Below, piece after piece: positions 35,301-47,860 of a stretch of 64,000 nucleotides of DNA (positions are counted from its first letter, which is position 1; each line of letters begins with the position of its first letter). The notes under the pieces were generated by a model. It saw only the letters and a program-made list of their open reading frames with translations, was not told where the DNA came from and did not search any database. A program made the position numbers and the translations under genes. Source of the DNA: Sequoia sempervirens (Eukaryota; Streptophyta; Pinopsida; Cupressales; Cupressaceae); the NCBI GenBank assembly GCA_007258455.2, contig VDFB02262614.1, forward strand, positions 1 to 64,000, given 5' to 3'.

Positions 35301-36156
35301 CTAATCCATTATGTCATTTTATAAAAATTGTTAGTTGTGAGAAAAATAAAGATGATAGAAAGTACCCTTAGATAATACACCTATAAAACTATATTGAGAA
35401 CTTGTATTTCTACCATTGAAGTATAACCAAATACTTATTTCCTTCACAAATTAAGTTGATGAGGAAGTTGTGACACCTTGAGGAGATTAAACTTAACTAC
35501 AAACCACCTTACAACTATAACCAACAATGAATGACTTTGACTTAATAAGTAATATGACGCTTTAAAATTATTGGGAATGTTTATGACCAAGACTTATCAA
35601 CATAGACATTATTGTTTTCAACTTGATCAAGAAAAGGTGACAAAGAGGCTTCACATACAACTTGGGATACCAACAAAACATGACTTTCAAGAATTCAACT
35701 CAACAATACATGTCGTTTAATGAACATCAAAAAATTTAAAATTTTCAAGCTAAAAAATGAGAATGTATCTAGCTCTAACAAGGGACAAGGACCTTGTAGA
35801 CATAATAAACCTAGAATCTCTAGCAAAAGACTAGTACCTTATTCTTCGGCTTATAGATTTAGAAGTTTAACACACCACAACAGAAAATATAAAGAGACTT
35901 TGATACAATAAAATGGAACAAAACAATAAAATACACACACCAAAAATGAAATAAAATGACAAAATTTCCTAGGTAACCTATATACATAGTAGGGTATATT
36001 CTACCTCAACTACTTCACAGGTATCTTGCGAACTGATTAACAAGCTCAAAAAAAATATGTATCTATGTGAAACAATGAACTACACCCATGAAGTGACCAT
36101 GAACCAAACTACCATTTCACATTCATGGTGATAAATCTAAAATATTTGCAATGCAT
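32345..36156. other. AT-rich, low-complexity stretch without recognised genes
   Basis: Homopolymer A and T runs are frequent (33,660-33,760 and 33,830-34,020). Short sense frames at 33,048-33,278 and 35,720-35,911 show no motif. It lies inside the segment bracketed by the 31 and 52-kb repeats. Confidence 0.4.
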
Positions 36157-36316
36157 AAGTTTCATGAATAATAAATCATACCATGATAGTTATTTTAAGT
36201 TTCATTAATAATAAATCATACCATGATAGTTATTTTAAGTTTCATGAATAATAAATCATACCATGATAGTTATCCTAAGTTTCACGAATAATAAATCATA
36301 CCACAATAGTTATCCT
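36157..36316. repeat. Tandem repeat, four copies of 40 bp
   Basis: Unit AAGTTTCATGAATAATAAAT followed by CATACCATGATAGTTATTTT, starting at 36,157, 36,197, 36,237 and 36,277. Copies differ by one to four bases, so this is a recent local expansion. It does not lie in a recognised gene. Confidence 0.9.
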
Positions 36317-37191
36317 CACTGTCAAATTTAGGAGCCTATTGAATCATTTCAAAGTTACCATGCATACCCTCAATCATATATTCTTATATTATACTAGTTA
36401 TTTCAATCTCTAGCTTTTGGATGCATTCCTAATGACTTGAATTAGAAGAGGAAAAGTATTGAGTTTGATATATTTTGTGTAAACCCCGGGGTGAATAAGT
36501 TCCCACTAGTTTAGGATACAAACTCACTTTAAAAACTTAGATCCCTTTGTGCTACAACAAACTCAAAAAAAATCTAATGATGATGAAGGAGAAAGAGAAA
36601 ATGTTAGAGATGAACTCTTGGATTCATCAACAATGTTGTCTTCTTTCATGAGTAATGAACGATAGAGAATGACACCTTCATAAAGAAAGTCATCATTGGA
36701 TGCCTTAAGATACCAACTCAAAATAAAGACTTCATGTGACTAAAAGTCTTCCTAAACTTCATTTGACTAATTAATCTTTATTTGATGCTCCTTTAATGCT
36801 TCTAACTCCTCAAACCTCCTCTACATGATCTCTACAATACACACTAACTCATAACTCAAATTAAGATTAGATTGCACATTAATGATTATATGAAGCTTTG
36901 ACACATATTATGCTTTCAATAAGTGAACTCATTATCTCCATATGTCTAAAATTATAAATGGGGAGACAAAAATGAAAGGTAAACTCTTCAAATTCTCACA
37001 ACCCAATAAATATTGATAACATTTTCATTATTTTCATCATAGTTTTCTTTAATATATATGTGGTGTTTAGTGCCATCTTTCTTTTTTTGTTTCATCACAT
37101 GTATGTATTATTTTCCATTTCCTTTTATAACATTGAAATTGGTACAACCATCAAGAGTGTGTTTTCCCTTCTTCATTAATGTATGTTTTAT

Positions 37192-37930
37192 TTAAGAAAT
37201 CAACACTAAGAGAAGTAGAACTATATGATGAAAATATAATAAATTTTCAAAACAGAGAAGTTTCAAGTATGTGGTCATTTCTAAACTTTTCTTGTGGGAT
37301 TTCACCTTCGCCATCCATGAATACTTCATACCTATGCTACATGTATGTCTAATTAAAGATTCCCTTTGATTGAACTCAATGTTCTCCAACTTCTTCATAG
37401 GTTATATCATCAAATAAACCTTCATGTACTATGATTATTGGAGTAGAAGGTGGTGTTTTACTTTCTACTTAAGTCCAATTATAATCACTGTGCTTGCAAG
37501 GGGTTGAAATTTTTTATTTGTTTAATCACCAATAGAGATTTCTAATTCACTACCATTATCTTCATTGTGTATATGGTATACTTTAGCACTTTCTTTTTCA
37601 TCTATATCCATCTTTTTAGTAGCATCTTCATCATTGGATACTTGAGTGTTCTTCAATGTAAAACTTTCTTCTTTAATGCAAGGAGATTCATCAGTGCAGT
37701 GAGAAAATGTAAAATTATTACCTTCTTCCTTTTGAATTTGACCAATCTTCTATAATTTTTGGAGTAAAGAAGGATGCATTTCTTTCAATTGGATTGGCAC
37801 ATTGCCATAAAAACTCTTGAAAATCTAAAAATTTGGGGTCACCAAGAATCCTATTTTCTTCAAAATTAGGCATAAATGAATATTCATTTTCTTCCTTATC
37901 GTCACTATCATTGTCAACAACTTGTTTCAT
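37192..37930 (-). pseudogene. Unclassified minus-strand ORF pieces next to the insertion site
   Basis: Two open segments. The first is 37,930-37,718 (MKQVVDNDSDDKEENEYSF...FQEFLWQCANPIERN), the second 37,398-37,192 (...IRHTCSIGMKYSWMAKVKSHKKSLEMTTYL). The first ATG lies 31 bases from the junction with the 14-kb element. The sequence across that junction, without the insert, reads TTTGGTATCAAG on the minus strand, close to an iMet primer site. It could therefore be the start of the coding part of an older minus-strand retroelement. I do not recognise the protein. Confidence 0.35.
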
Positions 37931-37961
37931 GTACCATAAATTACTTATTGATCTTTCTTGA

Positions 37962-39370
37962 TGTAACTTTTTAAATTGTCACCCTTGACAATTTCACACT
38001 ATGTTTTGCTCCCCTTTAAGTTATTGGACCTAATTAAACACTTAATTTCCTAAATTATGCATTCTACACCTTATTTTAAATGTTTTATGATGATTTGCAA
38101 GCATAAAACAAATGCTCTCATTTAATACTTTGTCCCTGACACTTTTATTTTCAAAAAATAGGGTTGGGACACTAGCGCTTATGTCCCCCTATTTTAGCTC
38201 CAAATGCAAATATATCGATGTCGACATTTTATTATTTGAAATTAAAATGTCTAAAGTCAATTGTTGGGATTTAATTTTTGGGAAATTAGATTAAATGTCT
38301 ATAAATACCTAGTTATTGCATCATTTGAAATCTATCTAGCAACAAGTGAAGAAATCTAACAAGTTGGAGAATTTATGATCAAGCAATTATCAAGAGCATT
38401 CAACAAGTCAAGAGCAGTCATTAAATGGTTTATTGCAGCAACTCAAGATCCAACATAATTTCAAATTTTATTTGAGTTTGTTCATGTTCATGTTTTCATA
38501 TTGTTTGTGAAGGCTAACTATTTGTAGGTCTCCAAGCAATTCAAGCCATTCAAGCCAATCAAGCAAGCAAGATTCATCCCTTAAGGTGATGTGTATGACT
38601 TCAGTCCTCCAATGAAGCCATTAAAGGGTGGTGAGTTGTAGCACTTTGTGATTTCAATATTCCTTCATTTCATTTATCTATTATCATTGGCATTGTCATT
38701 GTGGAAGTGGAAACACTAACATGGGGTTTTACTAAGGCAAGCCCCTAAATGGCACAACCTTTCCTCTCTTTTTGAATGTGCAGGTTTCAGATCTAAAGAG
38801 GATTGAAGGAAGTTTGGAGATCATTCACTCATTGCTACAATTGAAACCCTACACTTTGACAACTTATGGAAACTCAATAACAAAATTATCTAACAGCGAT
38901 CTGACAAGTTTGCAAATGGGAAACAGATGTGCAGATCTGACATTAGAGGACTATGAAAACAAATTTGAGTTTTCCCTACTAAGACAGTGGCACTCGGGGC
39001 GCCTCTGTCCTTAGTTTTCAGCTCCAAATTTTAATCACAAATGCACAGTGTCCTGTCCTTTTTGTTTCTACTGTCTAATTTTCTCTATGACTCCTCAATT
39101 TTTTTCTATTTGCATCAAAACAGTAATTGGAATCATTAAGACAATTAGATCATTGCATTTCATCCTTAGGACATTTCTAAATTTGGTTAAGGGTTGGTTA
39201 ACTCGCCTATCAGGTTGTAAGTCAATCACATACCTTGTCCAAATCCATCACATTTGTTCCACCTTTGCATTTCCAATCCATCACTCCCCCTCATCATTTT
39301 TAAATGAAATTTGGGAAAGATGTCAAAACCTAAGGTGAAAACTCAAAGGTTTCCCTTTCCCCATGTTTCA
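37962..39370 (+). repeat. 5' LTR of the 14-kb element (1409 bp)
   Basis: Starts TGTAACTTTTTAAATTGTC, ends CCCCATGTTTCA. TATAAATA at 38,300-38,307 is the promoter element and is also present in the 3' LTR. GGGTTGGGACA(C/T)T and GGCGC/AGCGC words near 38,161 are shared with variation. Confidence 0.9.
38300..38307 (+). promoter_or_regulatory. TATA box in 5' LTR
   Basis: CTATAAATACCTAGTTATTG, conserved at 50,883-50,890 in the 3' LTR, which supports a functional promoter position. Confidence 0.6.
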
Positions 39371-40199
39371 TTTTGGTGAACCTAACCTTTTAACATTACA
39401 TACCTTTTGAAAATTAACCCTATATTTAGATTTTCCATTTCATTATTTTGAATTTTTCAATTAGACATCCATTTTTGCATCATAAAAAGCATAAAAATCA
39501 AAAAATTACATATCATATTGCATCATACGTTGCAACAGGGTTTATTTTAATCATTTTTAGCTCAAATGCATTCAAATTGCATTCATAACTCTGCATTAGG
39601 TCATTTAAATCAAAAAAACAAAATACAAAGTGTCATTTGCATACATTTAGGCATCTTGTATATAGTTAAAACGTGAAAATTGCATTTACTTTAGTTTCAA
39701 AAATCATATTCATAACATCATTTTTAGAATTAGCATATTAGAATCAGTTAATTTTTGTATATTAGATCTGAAAATTGCATTTACAACTGTCATTTATTGT
39801 TCAACCATTTTTTACATTCTTGCATACTTGTATATTGAATTACATTATCATAAATTGAGCAAAATCTAGAAAAGTATTCACTGTTAGACTTGTTTGCACA
39901 TAAACACAAAAACCTTAAACAATATAGAAGACAGTAAAACTTTTAATTTTGCAAAAGCTTCCCTAGGACATAGGCACCCTAGGCACCATAGTCATGCCTT
40001 TTCTGGCTCAAATTTCTGTCAGACATCTATCTCTATGTTTTTTGTTTGTTTATGCTCTCTGATTTTTGTTTTTGAGTGTTTTTTTGTGACTATTTGACTG
40101 TTTAGTGTCCATTGTGGGTACACTTAGTGTTTTATAACTTGTATGAGTTTCACAACATGGTGTCCTATTTTCAATACTTCAGTGTGACATAGTTCCAGA
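39371..40199 (+). other. Leader between 5' LTR and gag of the 14-kb element
   Basis: AT-rich and non-coding. It begins TTTTGGTGAACC, a weak primer-site candidate. The open frame at 39,894-40,097 has no motif. Confidence 0.4.
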
Positions 40200-40202
40200 C
40201 TT

Positions 40203-41945
40203 ATGGCATCTTGTGTTGTTATATCTGTTGTGGATCCTGAGTCTTCCAACTCTTTCATGCAAAGTGTTGTCAATACTCAACCCATTTTGGACTCTATCCC
40301 TAATGCTACCATACCAATGATTACCTTACAATCACCCATTTTACGGACGTTGAGACTATGGTTGTCCATGTTTTCAAAGACAAACTGAAACCGTTGGAAA
40401 AGATTTAGAAATACTTCAAGACTATGTGAGTATTGAATATCTTGTTGGTACGGTAGTCCCTATAATAGATAACATGAGGAAACTGATTAATGATGGCTAA
40501 GGATTAGAGGTTTTGCATAGCCTAGCCCGTATAGTTGATACTAATGTACCTATAATGGCTAGTTGTGTTCAAGCTTTGAGAAACATTCAAAGTCAAGAAG
40601 GAAATCAAGTCTCTCTCCCTACAACTATAGCCTTTATTCCCACATACACAAATCTGATTGTCGCTTCAACAATACAGCAAAGCATTGGTATAACTCAAAT
40701 ATTAGGCCTCTCCACTGGAAATCCTTATGGTTTTGGATCTTCACATGTGACACCTTAATTTTCAACCCCTCCCATAAATTTTCAACATAGTATCCCACCA
40801 AGCACATACACAATCCCACCATATTCACCACATTCTCAAAACATGTCAACCAATGGTTCTGTCATTAACCAAATTTTATAAAATGTAACCTCACTTCAAC
40901 AAAAAATCTCAAATTTGAGCCAAAACCAAAACAGACAACCATTGCAATATGTTAAAAGAATCCCATTGTCACTTGAAATTTTGAAGACATCAATGCCACA
41001 AAACATAGAGATACCTCGATTTGACAAGTACAACGTAAAGGAGACCCTAGCAATCATATATCAACGTATATGGCCTTATGTAGTGATTTCATTTTTTGAA
41101 GATAAACTCCTGGCTAAACTTTTTCCAAGGTATTGAAAGACATGGCTCTAGAATGATTTTGTTCATTGTCGAATAACACAATCCACTTCTTTAATGAACT
41201 TTTTGAGGCATTCCTCCACCTTTTCAAAGTAAAAATTGGACCTAAAATTACATTAACTAACTTAATGTGATGCAAACAAAAGAAAAATTAAAAGGTCATA
41301 GACTTCATAGGCCGCTATCAGTTACTTTATTCAAAAATCAATCTTACTTTACCTGATGCAGATGTTCAAAGAATGTTTATTGAGAACTTGCAACCTGACA
41401 TAAGGGATAAAATCTTGTTGATGAAATATCCATCCTTTATAAATTTGTGTACGACCCTTCATGATTACTAGAATTTCGTTCGTCAATATGAAGAGACATC
41501 TTCATCTACTCCTACTAGGAAATCCAAATCAATACCTCAAAACAGCTATCAACCATTCAAGAAGCAAAACAAAAAATTTATCAAGTTACATGCACCTCAA
41601 ACAACCAACCATATTGAACCTCAAGTTGCTACCATAAATTCAACTCCATACCAATTTAGACCGCGTGATAGATAATTTACCCAGTTGCATGACACCCTTC
41701 ATTCAATCATGTTGCAACTTTGAATAAGAACTTAATCTGATTGCCTCCGGTTAAACTTGTGGACACAACCAAACCTCTACCACCAAGTTATAGTCCAAAC
41801 GCCTTCTTTCAATATCATCGCACAAGTGGACATGATACAGAACAATGCATGTGTCTTAAACATCATGTTCAAGACCTCATTAATTCTAATCACATCAAGT
41901 TGAGTGGTGTTAATGATCAAGGGAATGTTTTTTGCCCCACCTAAC
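40203..41945 (+). pseudogene. Gag relic of the 14-kb element
   Basis: The N-terminal piece, 40,203-40,758, has a few stops. A capsid-like part begins near 41,000 (IEIPRFDKYN) and runs through LPDADVQRMFIENLQPDIRDKIL and YPSFINLCTTLHDYQNFVRQYEE. The knuckle-like block at 41,741-41,944, FFQYHRTSGHDTEQCMCLKHHVQDLI, matches the CxYHxxxGHDTExCxxLKxxIxxLI pattern of Tat/Ogre-type gag, with the first cysteine replaced. Numerous stops and shifts make it non-functional. Gag would package the element RNA. Confidence 0.65.
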
Positions 41946-41949
41946 CAAA

Positions 41950-43437
41950 ACTTGCAATTTTTTACTAATCAAATGCCAAACCATTCATCCAAATTTGTAC
42001 AATCTTGTGATGATATGAATGATGAAAAGAATAGTGATGGTAATAACAATGAGAAGGAAGTAGATAGCATGATTGCTTTAATAGATGTTCAACCTCATAA
42101 GGGAAAAACCTTTGTGTTACCTAACATTTCTTTCACCCATATTGACGCATCCATACATGCACCTGATGGTCCTCTCTATATCATTAGACGTATTAATGAT
42201 AAACTTGTATGAATAATACTCATTGATCTTGTGTGTGTAGAGAATGTGATCACGGAGGAATTCTTATTTTTTCAAAAACTCTATCAAGATTCTTATAAAT
42301 AATAGAAAGCATGGATAAAAATGCATGATGGTTTTGCTTTCCCTACAATTGGTTTGATCACTCTTCCTCTTAAATTTGGACCGAAAAAATTAGATGTATC
42401 ATTCTCCATCATCCCAATCTTGAACCCATTTCATGTGAAGCCAGGCCACCCATGGCTATGCTCCATGAATGTCTTCCCATCAGTTATTCGCAAGTACATA
42501 AAGTTCCCCTTTGAAAATGAGATATTTACATTGCATCATAGTGGGTTTAAACCTTTGTCTTCCCATGGGAACTTTTCATTAGATTTATTTTGGCCTCAAC
42601 CTATGGAACCTATTAAATTGTGTAAGGACTTATGTTTCAATTCATTCCAAATTTTAAGGCAAGGAACATAACAGAGTTATCTCTTACCAATATTCCTAAA
42701 AATGATAAGACCATGGTTGTTCCTCCTCCTCCACTAGTTATGGATGAGCCCATTCCTGAAGCAAATACCCTTCCAAGTAGTCAAAGAAAATTTGTTATAG
42801 TTCCTCCACCCATATCATATAAAATACCAAGAGACAATTGAACGATTCCTTTTGTGCCTCCAAAGATAAAACAAGTGTATAGACCTAAAGAGACAATGGT
42901 TTCCCAAACCCTAGTGTTTCGTTCAGTTCCTCCCTTAATGGAAGAAAAGAAACCAATGGTTGAGAAACCCACTCCTACAAATTGAAAACTCTGCAAGAAG
43001 AAACTAAAATACTAAAGAGCATAGGCGTAAACACCATGCTCTCGCTTGTCTATTGGAAGAAAATAATAAAACAGTGCATGATAATATAACACCCATGCAA
43101 ACAATTAAAGAAGAATTATAACTTTCACCAAAACAAGATATGGAACTAAAACAAGAAAATACAACTGTTGTTGTTATAAAACCTCCTATTGTGATTAATT
43201 TGGATGATGAAGATGAAATTGCTAAAATTGATGAACAAGTCCATAATGAGCTTAATTGTTTTCAAAGAAAATGAATTTAGATGGAGGCAACCATGATGAT
43301 CCTACTGATGAGAGTGACCCACCACCTGTTGAATTTGGAGATGCTCCTAGTATGAAACTTGATGTAGTCCCTTTAGCTAGTTGTTTGCCTTCCCTATATG
43401 ATGAGCAAGATTGGGATGCAGACAACTTTCTTTAGGT
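41950..43437 (+). pseudogene. Aspartic protease relic and proline-rich tail of the 14-kb element
   Basis: IDASIHAPDGPLYIIRRINDKLV leads into ENVITEEFLFF, the place of the protease active site. The region is shifted and the D-S/T-G triad is not intact. KMHDGFAFPTIGLITLPLKFG and HVKPGHPWLCSMNVFPSVI...IKFPFENEI follow, equivalent to the LGRPWLH block at the end of plant Tat-type protease domains. After about 42,600 comes a proline-rich, acidic stretch ending YDEQDWDADNFL at the stop at 43,435. Reverse transcriptase should follow and does not. Confidence 0.6.
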
Positions 43438-46400
43438 CATCTCGCATATGTGGTACTCCTTTATGTTTGTTTCATGTGTTTTTGTGTTTTCTTGCATGTA
43501 TTGTGATCTCTCATGTTGTGTTGCTTGCGTGCCTTTATGATTGTGAGTTTTATTTGGATGACCCTTGTTGCTTTGTTGGTGTAAGGATACAAAGGAAACG
43601 AACCTGTCGTGACATTCCTCTATTTGTATCTTCATTCTTCTATATGTCATAAACTTTATCTTTTATTTTTTGTCTTATGTTTTCCTTTTGGGGACAATGC
43701 AAGGCATTGAGACTATAATGTCACTGTTAACCCCAAAGGACAACAAAACACCGCACATTTTTTTTTTTTTTGTTTGAAAGTGAAACATTGTATAAGATGG
43801 AAATGTACAATCTTAACATGAAAAGCAATTATGCATTTGCAAAGTTATCTACGTCCTCTGGGGTACATGGAACGGTCATTACAAACACTAAACTTTTATC
43901 CAAATGAAAGCGAAAGAGAAACATAAGGATAACATACATTCATCCATAATTATAAGAGAGATACAATATTTTATTGTGATTCAATTCATAGTTTCATGTT
44001 ACAATTGTGGAGCATATTTCCACAGATACAACACATCATAGATACAATGGTACATTAAATAGAGCTTCCCTTATATCATCGGGAAGAATACATTGAGTAC
44101 ATAAATGAGGTTTATGGTACAAAATGAAGGAAAGTCTTCATCCAAATGAAGCTCTGGAACTCTGCATCCGCATCTGTATCGCGAACACATCCTGGGAACC
44201 CAATGGGTGCATAGCACGTTCCACCCGACCATGTGGACCCGAAGGTCCACCCCCCGTGCTAGGAAATGACAAGAAAGGGTCCACATCCAACAAGATCAAG
44301 TAAACAAGACTAACATCAACACTGACATAGAACAACATCCCAAAGTACATAACAAGTACATCAACAAGTACATCAACAAGTACATCAACCAGTAGGCTAT
44401 CAAGCAAAGAAGGGTAAACGGATACTGCGGGAGAGTGTCATCGCATGGCCTTACATGGATTATCCAGGCAACCTATCACAAGGTACCGCCTCCATCTATG
44501 GTTATCCAGGCAGCCTATCTCAAGGCACCGCTCCATAGGGTGACTCATGCGGGACCACTTACCTTTCGTGAGGACAAGGCAGTGATCTTACCAACCAGGT
44601 CTTCTCATCCCATCCTTAGTCTGTGAAAGCACTAACGGTATGGGTGAGGCACATCATTAATCTTGTTTAATGTTTTAGCTACCCAAACCCACTAGTTTAT
44701 TAATTATATTATCACTTGTTTAGGAAACTCTTCCATGGGTTACCCTAACAGCCTCTTTGTGCACCGGCCCCCATGAAGAGCCACCCTCCCCAACAATTCC
44801 ACAACAAAGCTCACAACTACAAGGGGTGTACCAAACATAAAATCCATAAAATGAAAACACATGCGAGGCATGTACCATCTCACTCATAATCACCACCAAA
44901 ATGCAAGAAATCATGGAACAAGGTACACCCACGAGCTCAAAATAGATTCACAATCAATGGAACCCAAAGGTCTATTCATGAGAAAATTCAACACACGCAA
45001 AAAGGTTCCCATCGCCTCTGGAAGTCTAACAACCTATCACCCATTGCTATCAAAATGAAGTAGCTTAAACAATTGGGTTCCCATCATATCCCAAATATGT
45101 CAATTCAAAAAAAAATAACTCAATAGCAAGATAACCAAGAGGATGACACAGTCAACGTGGAACCACTAGCATGCATAACACCAAGAGTATCTAGAATAAA
45201 TAGATAAGTATCTAAAAACATGTACAAGATTAACTATAACTATCCATTCATGTAAACACAGTTCAATCCCAATAAAGATAATTAAAAGAATTATTAATTG
45301 ATTAACTATCTTTAAATGCATTTTAGATCGTAATGTCGTTTAAATGGATCTTTTCATAATTTGTTTACATCCCTAACTCATACACTTGAAAACAGTTCTA
45401 ACCTAAAAATTTTAGCAACTGTTAAATACATCAGAAAATAACATTGCTTCAGAATAATTAAAGTTTTAAAATACAATCTATATATTTATATTTGTTACTT
45501 AAAAAGATAAATTTAATTTAAATATCGCATGTTTGTTTACGACAGTAATTTATTCAAAAATATCTCATACATGCAAATCACAAATCATTAGTAACAAAAA
45601 TTGCAAATAGTTTAATTTTAACTAAACTTGTAATTAAAAATAAAAATAAAAATAAATTAAAGGTACTTGTTCATTATTTCCATATATATTACTTTTATTT
45701 TAAAAGAAAATTGAAAATAAAGAATAAAAGAATATTCTTTTTATTTTATTTTAAAAGGAATGGTAAAAATACTTGACTTTTACCCTATAGGGAAAACCCC
45801 CAATTGTCGTTCATGATCCAATTGTTGTTTACTCCTTGTTCACCTGACCCCCCAATAACGTTTACATTTTAGTCATTACATTGTTTTAATTATGCCAATA
45901 AAAATTTACAAATTACACCAATATATGTTCACTACTGAATGTGTAGTTGACCAAAAAAAAAAACACATTGAAAACTATTGAAAACACCTTAAATTTTTGT
46001 GGTTTTTTATTGGTTGTCTAAATGAACAGGTATTGGTGAAGTGGTAAAGATGTAGGGGACGGAGGTTTAAAAACACCCTTTTTGAGCACCTTTTGCTTTA
46101 CGGGTTCCACAAGGTGCGTTTTAAATACCCAGAAGCCAAATTTTTCTTTTTAAGGTCCTAACTCGCTTACGAAGAAGCCCAAAAAAAAATTGAAATCGGA
46201 CCTATTTTGCACTTTGCGAATGTGAAGTTATCCCTGACTCTTGGTACATTTCCCTACATACCTTTATTTAATTCTACACTAATGTGAGTGGAATGTATTC
46301 CCTTTATCCTTTCTTTTAGGGATTATTTATACGTAAGGATTAGATAGAAGACTTTTAAAAGTGGAAGTGAACGGGGTAAGTGAGGAGCCCCAAAATAGGA

Positions 46401-46540
46401 AATTTTCCAAGCAAAAGCAATCGGCATGTGTGAGGCCGAGTCTTAAAGAGTGTGGAGGCACATGCAAGGCTCGTGAACTGACATTATAAAAGCACATCTA
46501 GTGATGAATTTGTCAAGACACAACACCTACTTGCAGGAAT
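43438..46540. other. Internal non-coding DNA of the 14-kb element, with T14 tract and 12-bp repeat
   Basis: A run of 14 T at 43,758-43,771 may mark the poly(A) end of a minus-strand retro-insertion, but no matching duplication was found. Three copies of AACAAGTACATC lie at 44,351-44,386. GC-richer non-coding sequence runs 44,150-44,950, and very AT-rich DNA from 45,300 to 45,780. No coding resemblance on either strand. Confidence 0.4.
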
Positions 46541-46589
46541 TTAGACTTTTATCCCATGTTCTTGGCAGTGGTGTATATTCCAGCTGTAC

Positions 46590-47860
46590 AACATTCTGTT
46601 TGCCAGAACTGGAGAAGTGACAAATTGCCAAGGAGTTAGGGAGACTATTTACTTTACTACAAATTCAATCTTAAATGCAGCAGCTAAGAAGGGTTGTGAA
46701 GATAACATGGGAATTAAATATACAAGCATCTGTTAAAGGGAATATCCCAACGCCACAGGAAAAAAGCAATATTGATTTAACAGCCAAAGAATAAACATGA
46801 ATGAGGTTAAATTAAAATAATGCATGAAGCATAACAATATAGATTACCTTCACCCTTCTGGTGTTTTATTGACCATCTGTGATAGATTGTCAATAAAATC
46901 AAGAAGGTTATTTAAACCACAATACTCCCTATTTTGTTTAAATGTTGTAGCTGTGATAGTTTGCCATTGATCAGAAGGCTGAGAGGGGAACATGGACGCC
47001 TAGAAAGCAAATGAACTGCATGAAAAAATGCCTCAAAGAGACGGGTTTCATAGACTGCAGGCTACGTACAAAAAGATGGCTTAAGAACTTTTCAAGCAAA
47101 TGCAATTAGTAGGTGTAAAGACAAGATCTTACTCCCTAACGTCTAAATACTTCAACTGGGAAAAAAAAAGGTTGTGAAGGAACAAGGAGATTGTTTAAAT
47201 TTATGCATCCTCCAAAGTCTTAGTACTACAGTTGTGATAGGGTTGCCAAGGAAACATGAAGGCTTTTGCACCCCTATAGATATCTATGTTCAAGTGTTGC
47301 TGCTGCAATAGGATGCCATAAAACTATTTAACAGAATCCCTCAAAGAAATATAGTTCAACGCCCTTACCTTTAAGTGTTGCGGCTGGGACAGCAGTGATA
47401 GATTGCCAAAGGTATTGGGGAGGTTATATACGCTTCTACAGTCGTCTAGGTTCAAGTATTGCTGCTGGGACAGGTGGACAATGGAAACAGAGAGATTAAC
47501 TAAACCTCTACAGTCTCCTACATTCAAGAGTGGCTACTGTGATAGGATAACAATGGAACCAAAGAGATTATTTAAGCCTTTGCAACATTCTATTCTCAAG
47601 TACAACATGTGTGACAGATTGACAAACTATCAGGGAGATTATACATCAATAGAGAAATACCCAAACGCCAACTGGTAAAAGCAATAAAAGGGTTTTCCAC
47701 CAACAAATGAAAAGGGTCTAAATTAAAATAGCACCTTGACCATATTTTATTCTCAAGTGCTGCAACTACGATAGATTGTCAATAAATCAAGGAGGTTATT
47801 TAACCTTTTAACTTCCTATTTGTTTAAGTGTTGCAGCTGAAAACGGTTGACAATTGAATA
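46590..47860 (-). pseudogene. Leucine-rich-repeat relic of an NLR-type resistance gene
   Basis: On the minus strand, repeats of the type NLPxxFGNLSxLxxLxxLxxxxC recur. They are clearest at 47,527-47,324 (LDDCRSVYNLPNTFGNLSLL) and 46,990-46,930 (LSQLQHLN). The LQ-encoding words (AAGTGTTGC.GCTG on the plus strand) start at about 47,221, 47,292, 47,373, 47,453, 47,525, 47,596, 47,754 and 47,825, usually 71-72 bp apart, that is 24 residues per repeat. This is the spacing and consensus of TIR-NBS-LRR C-terminal domains. Frameshifts occur in almost every repeat, and no NB-ARC motif is visible. It lies antisense to, and inside, the 14-kb LTR element. Confidence 0.65.
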
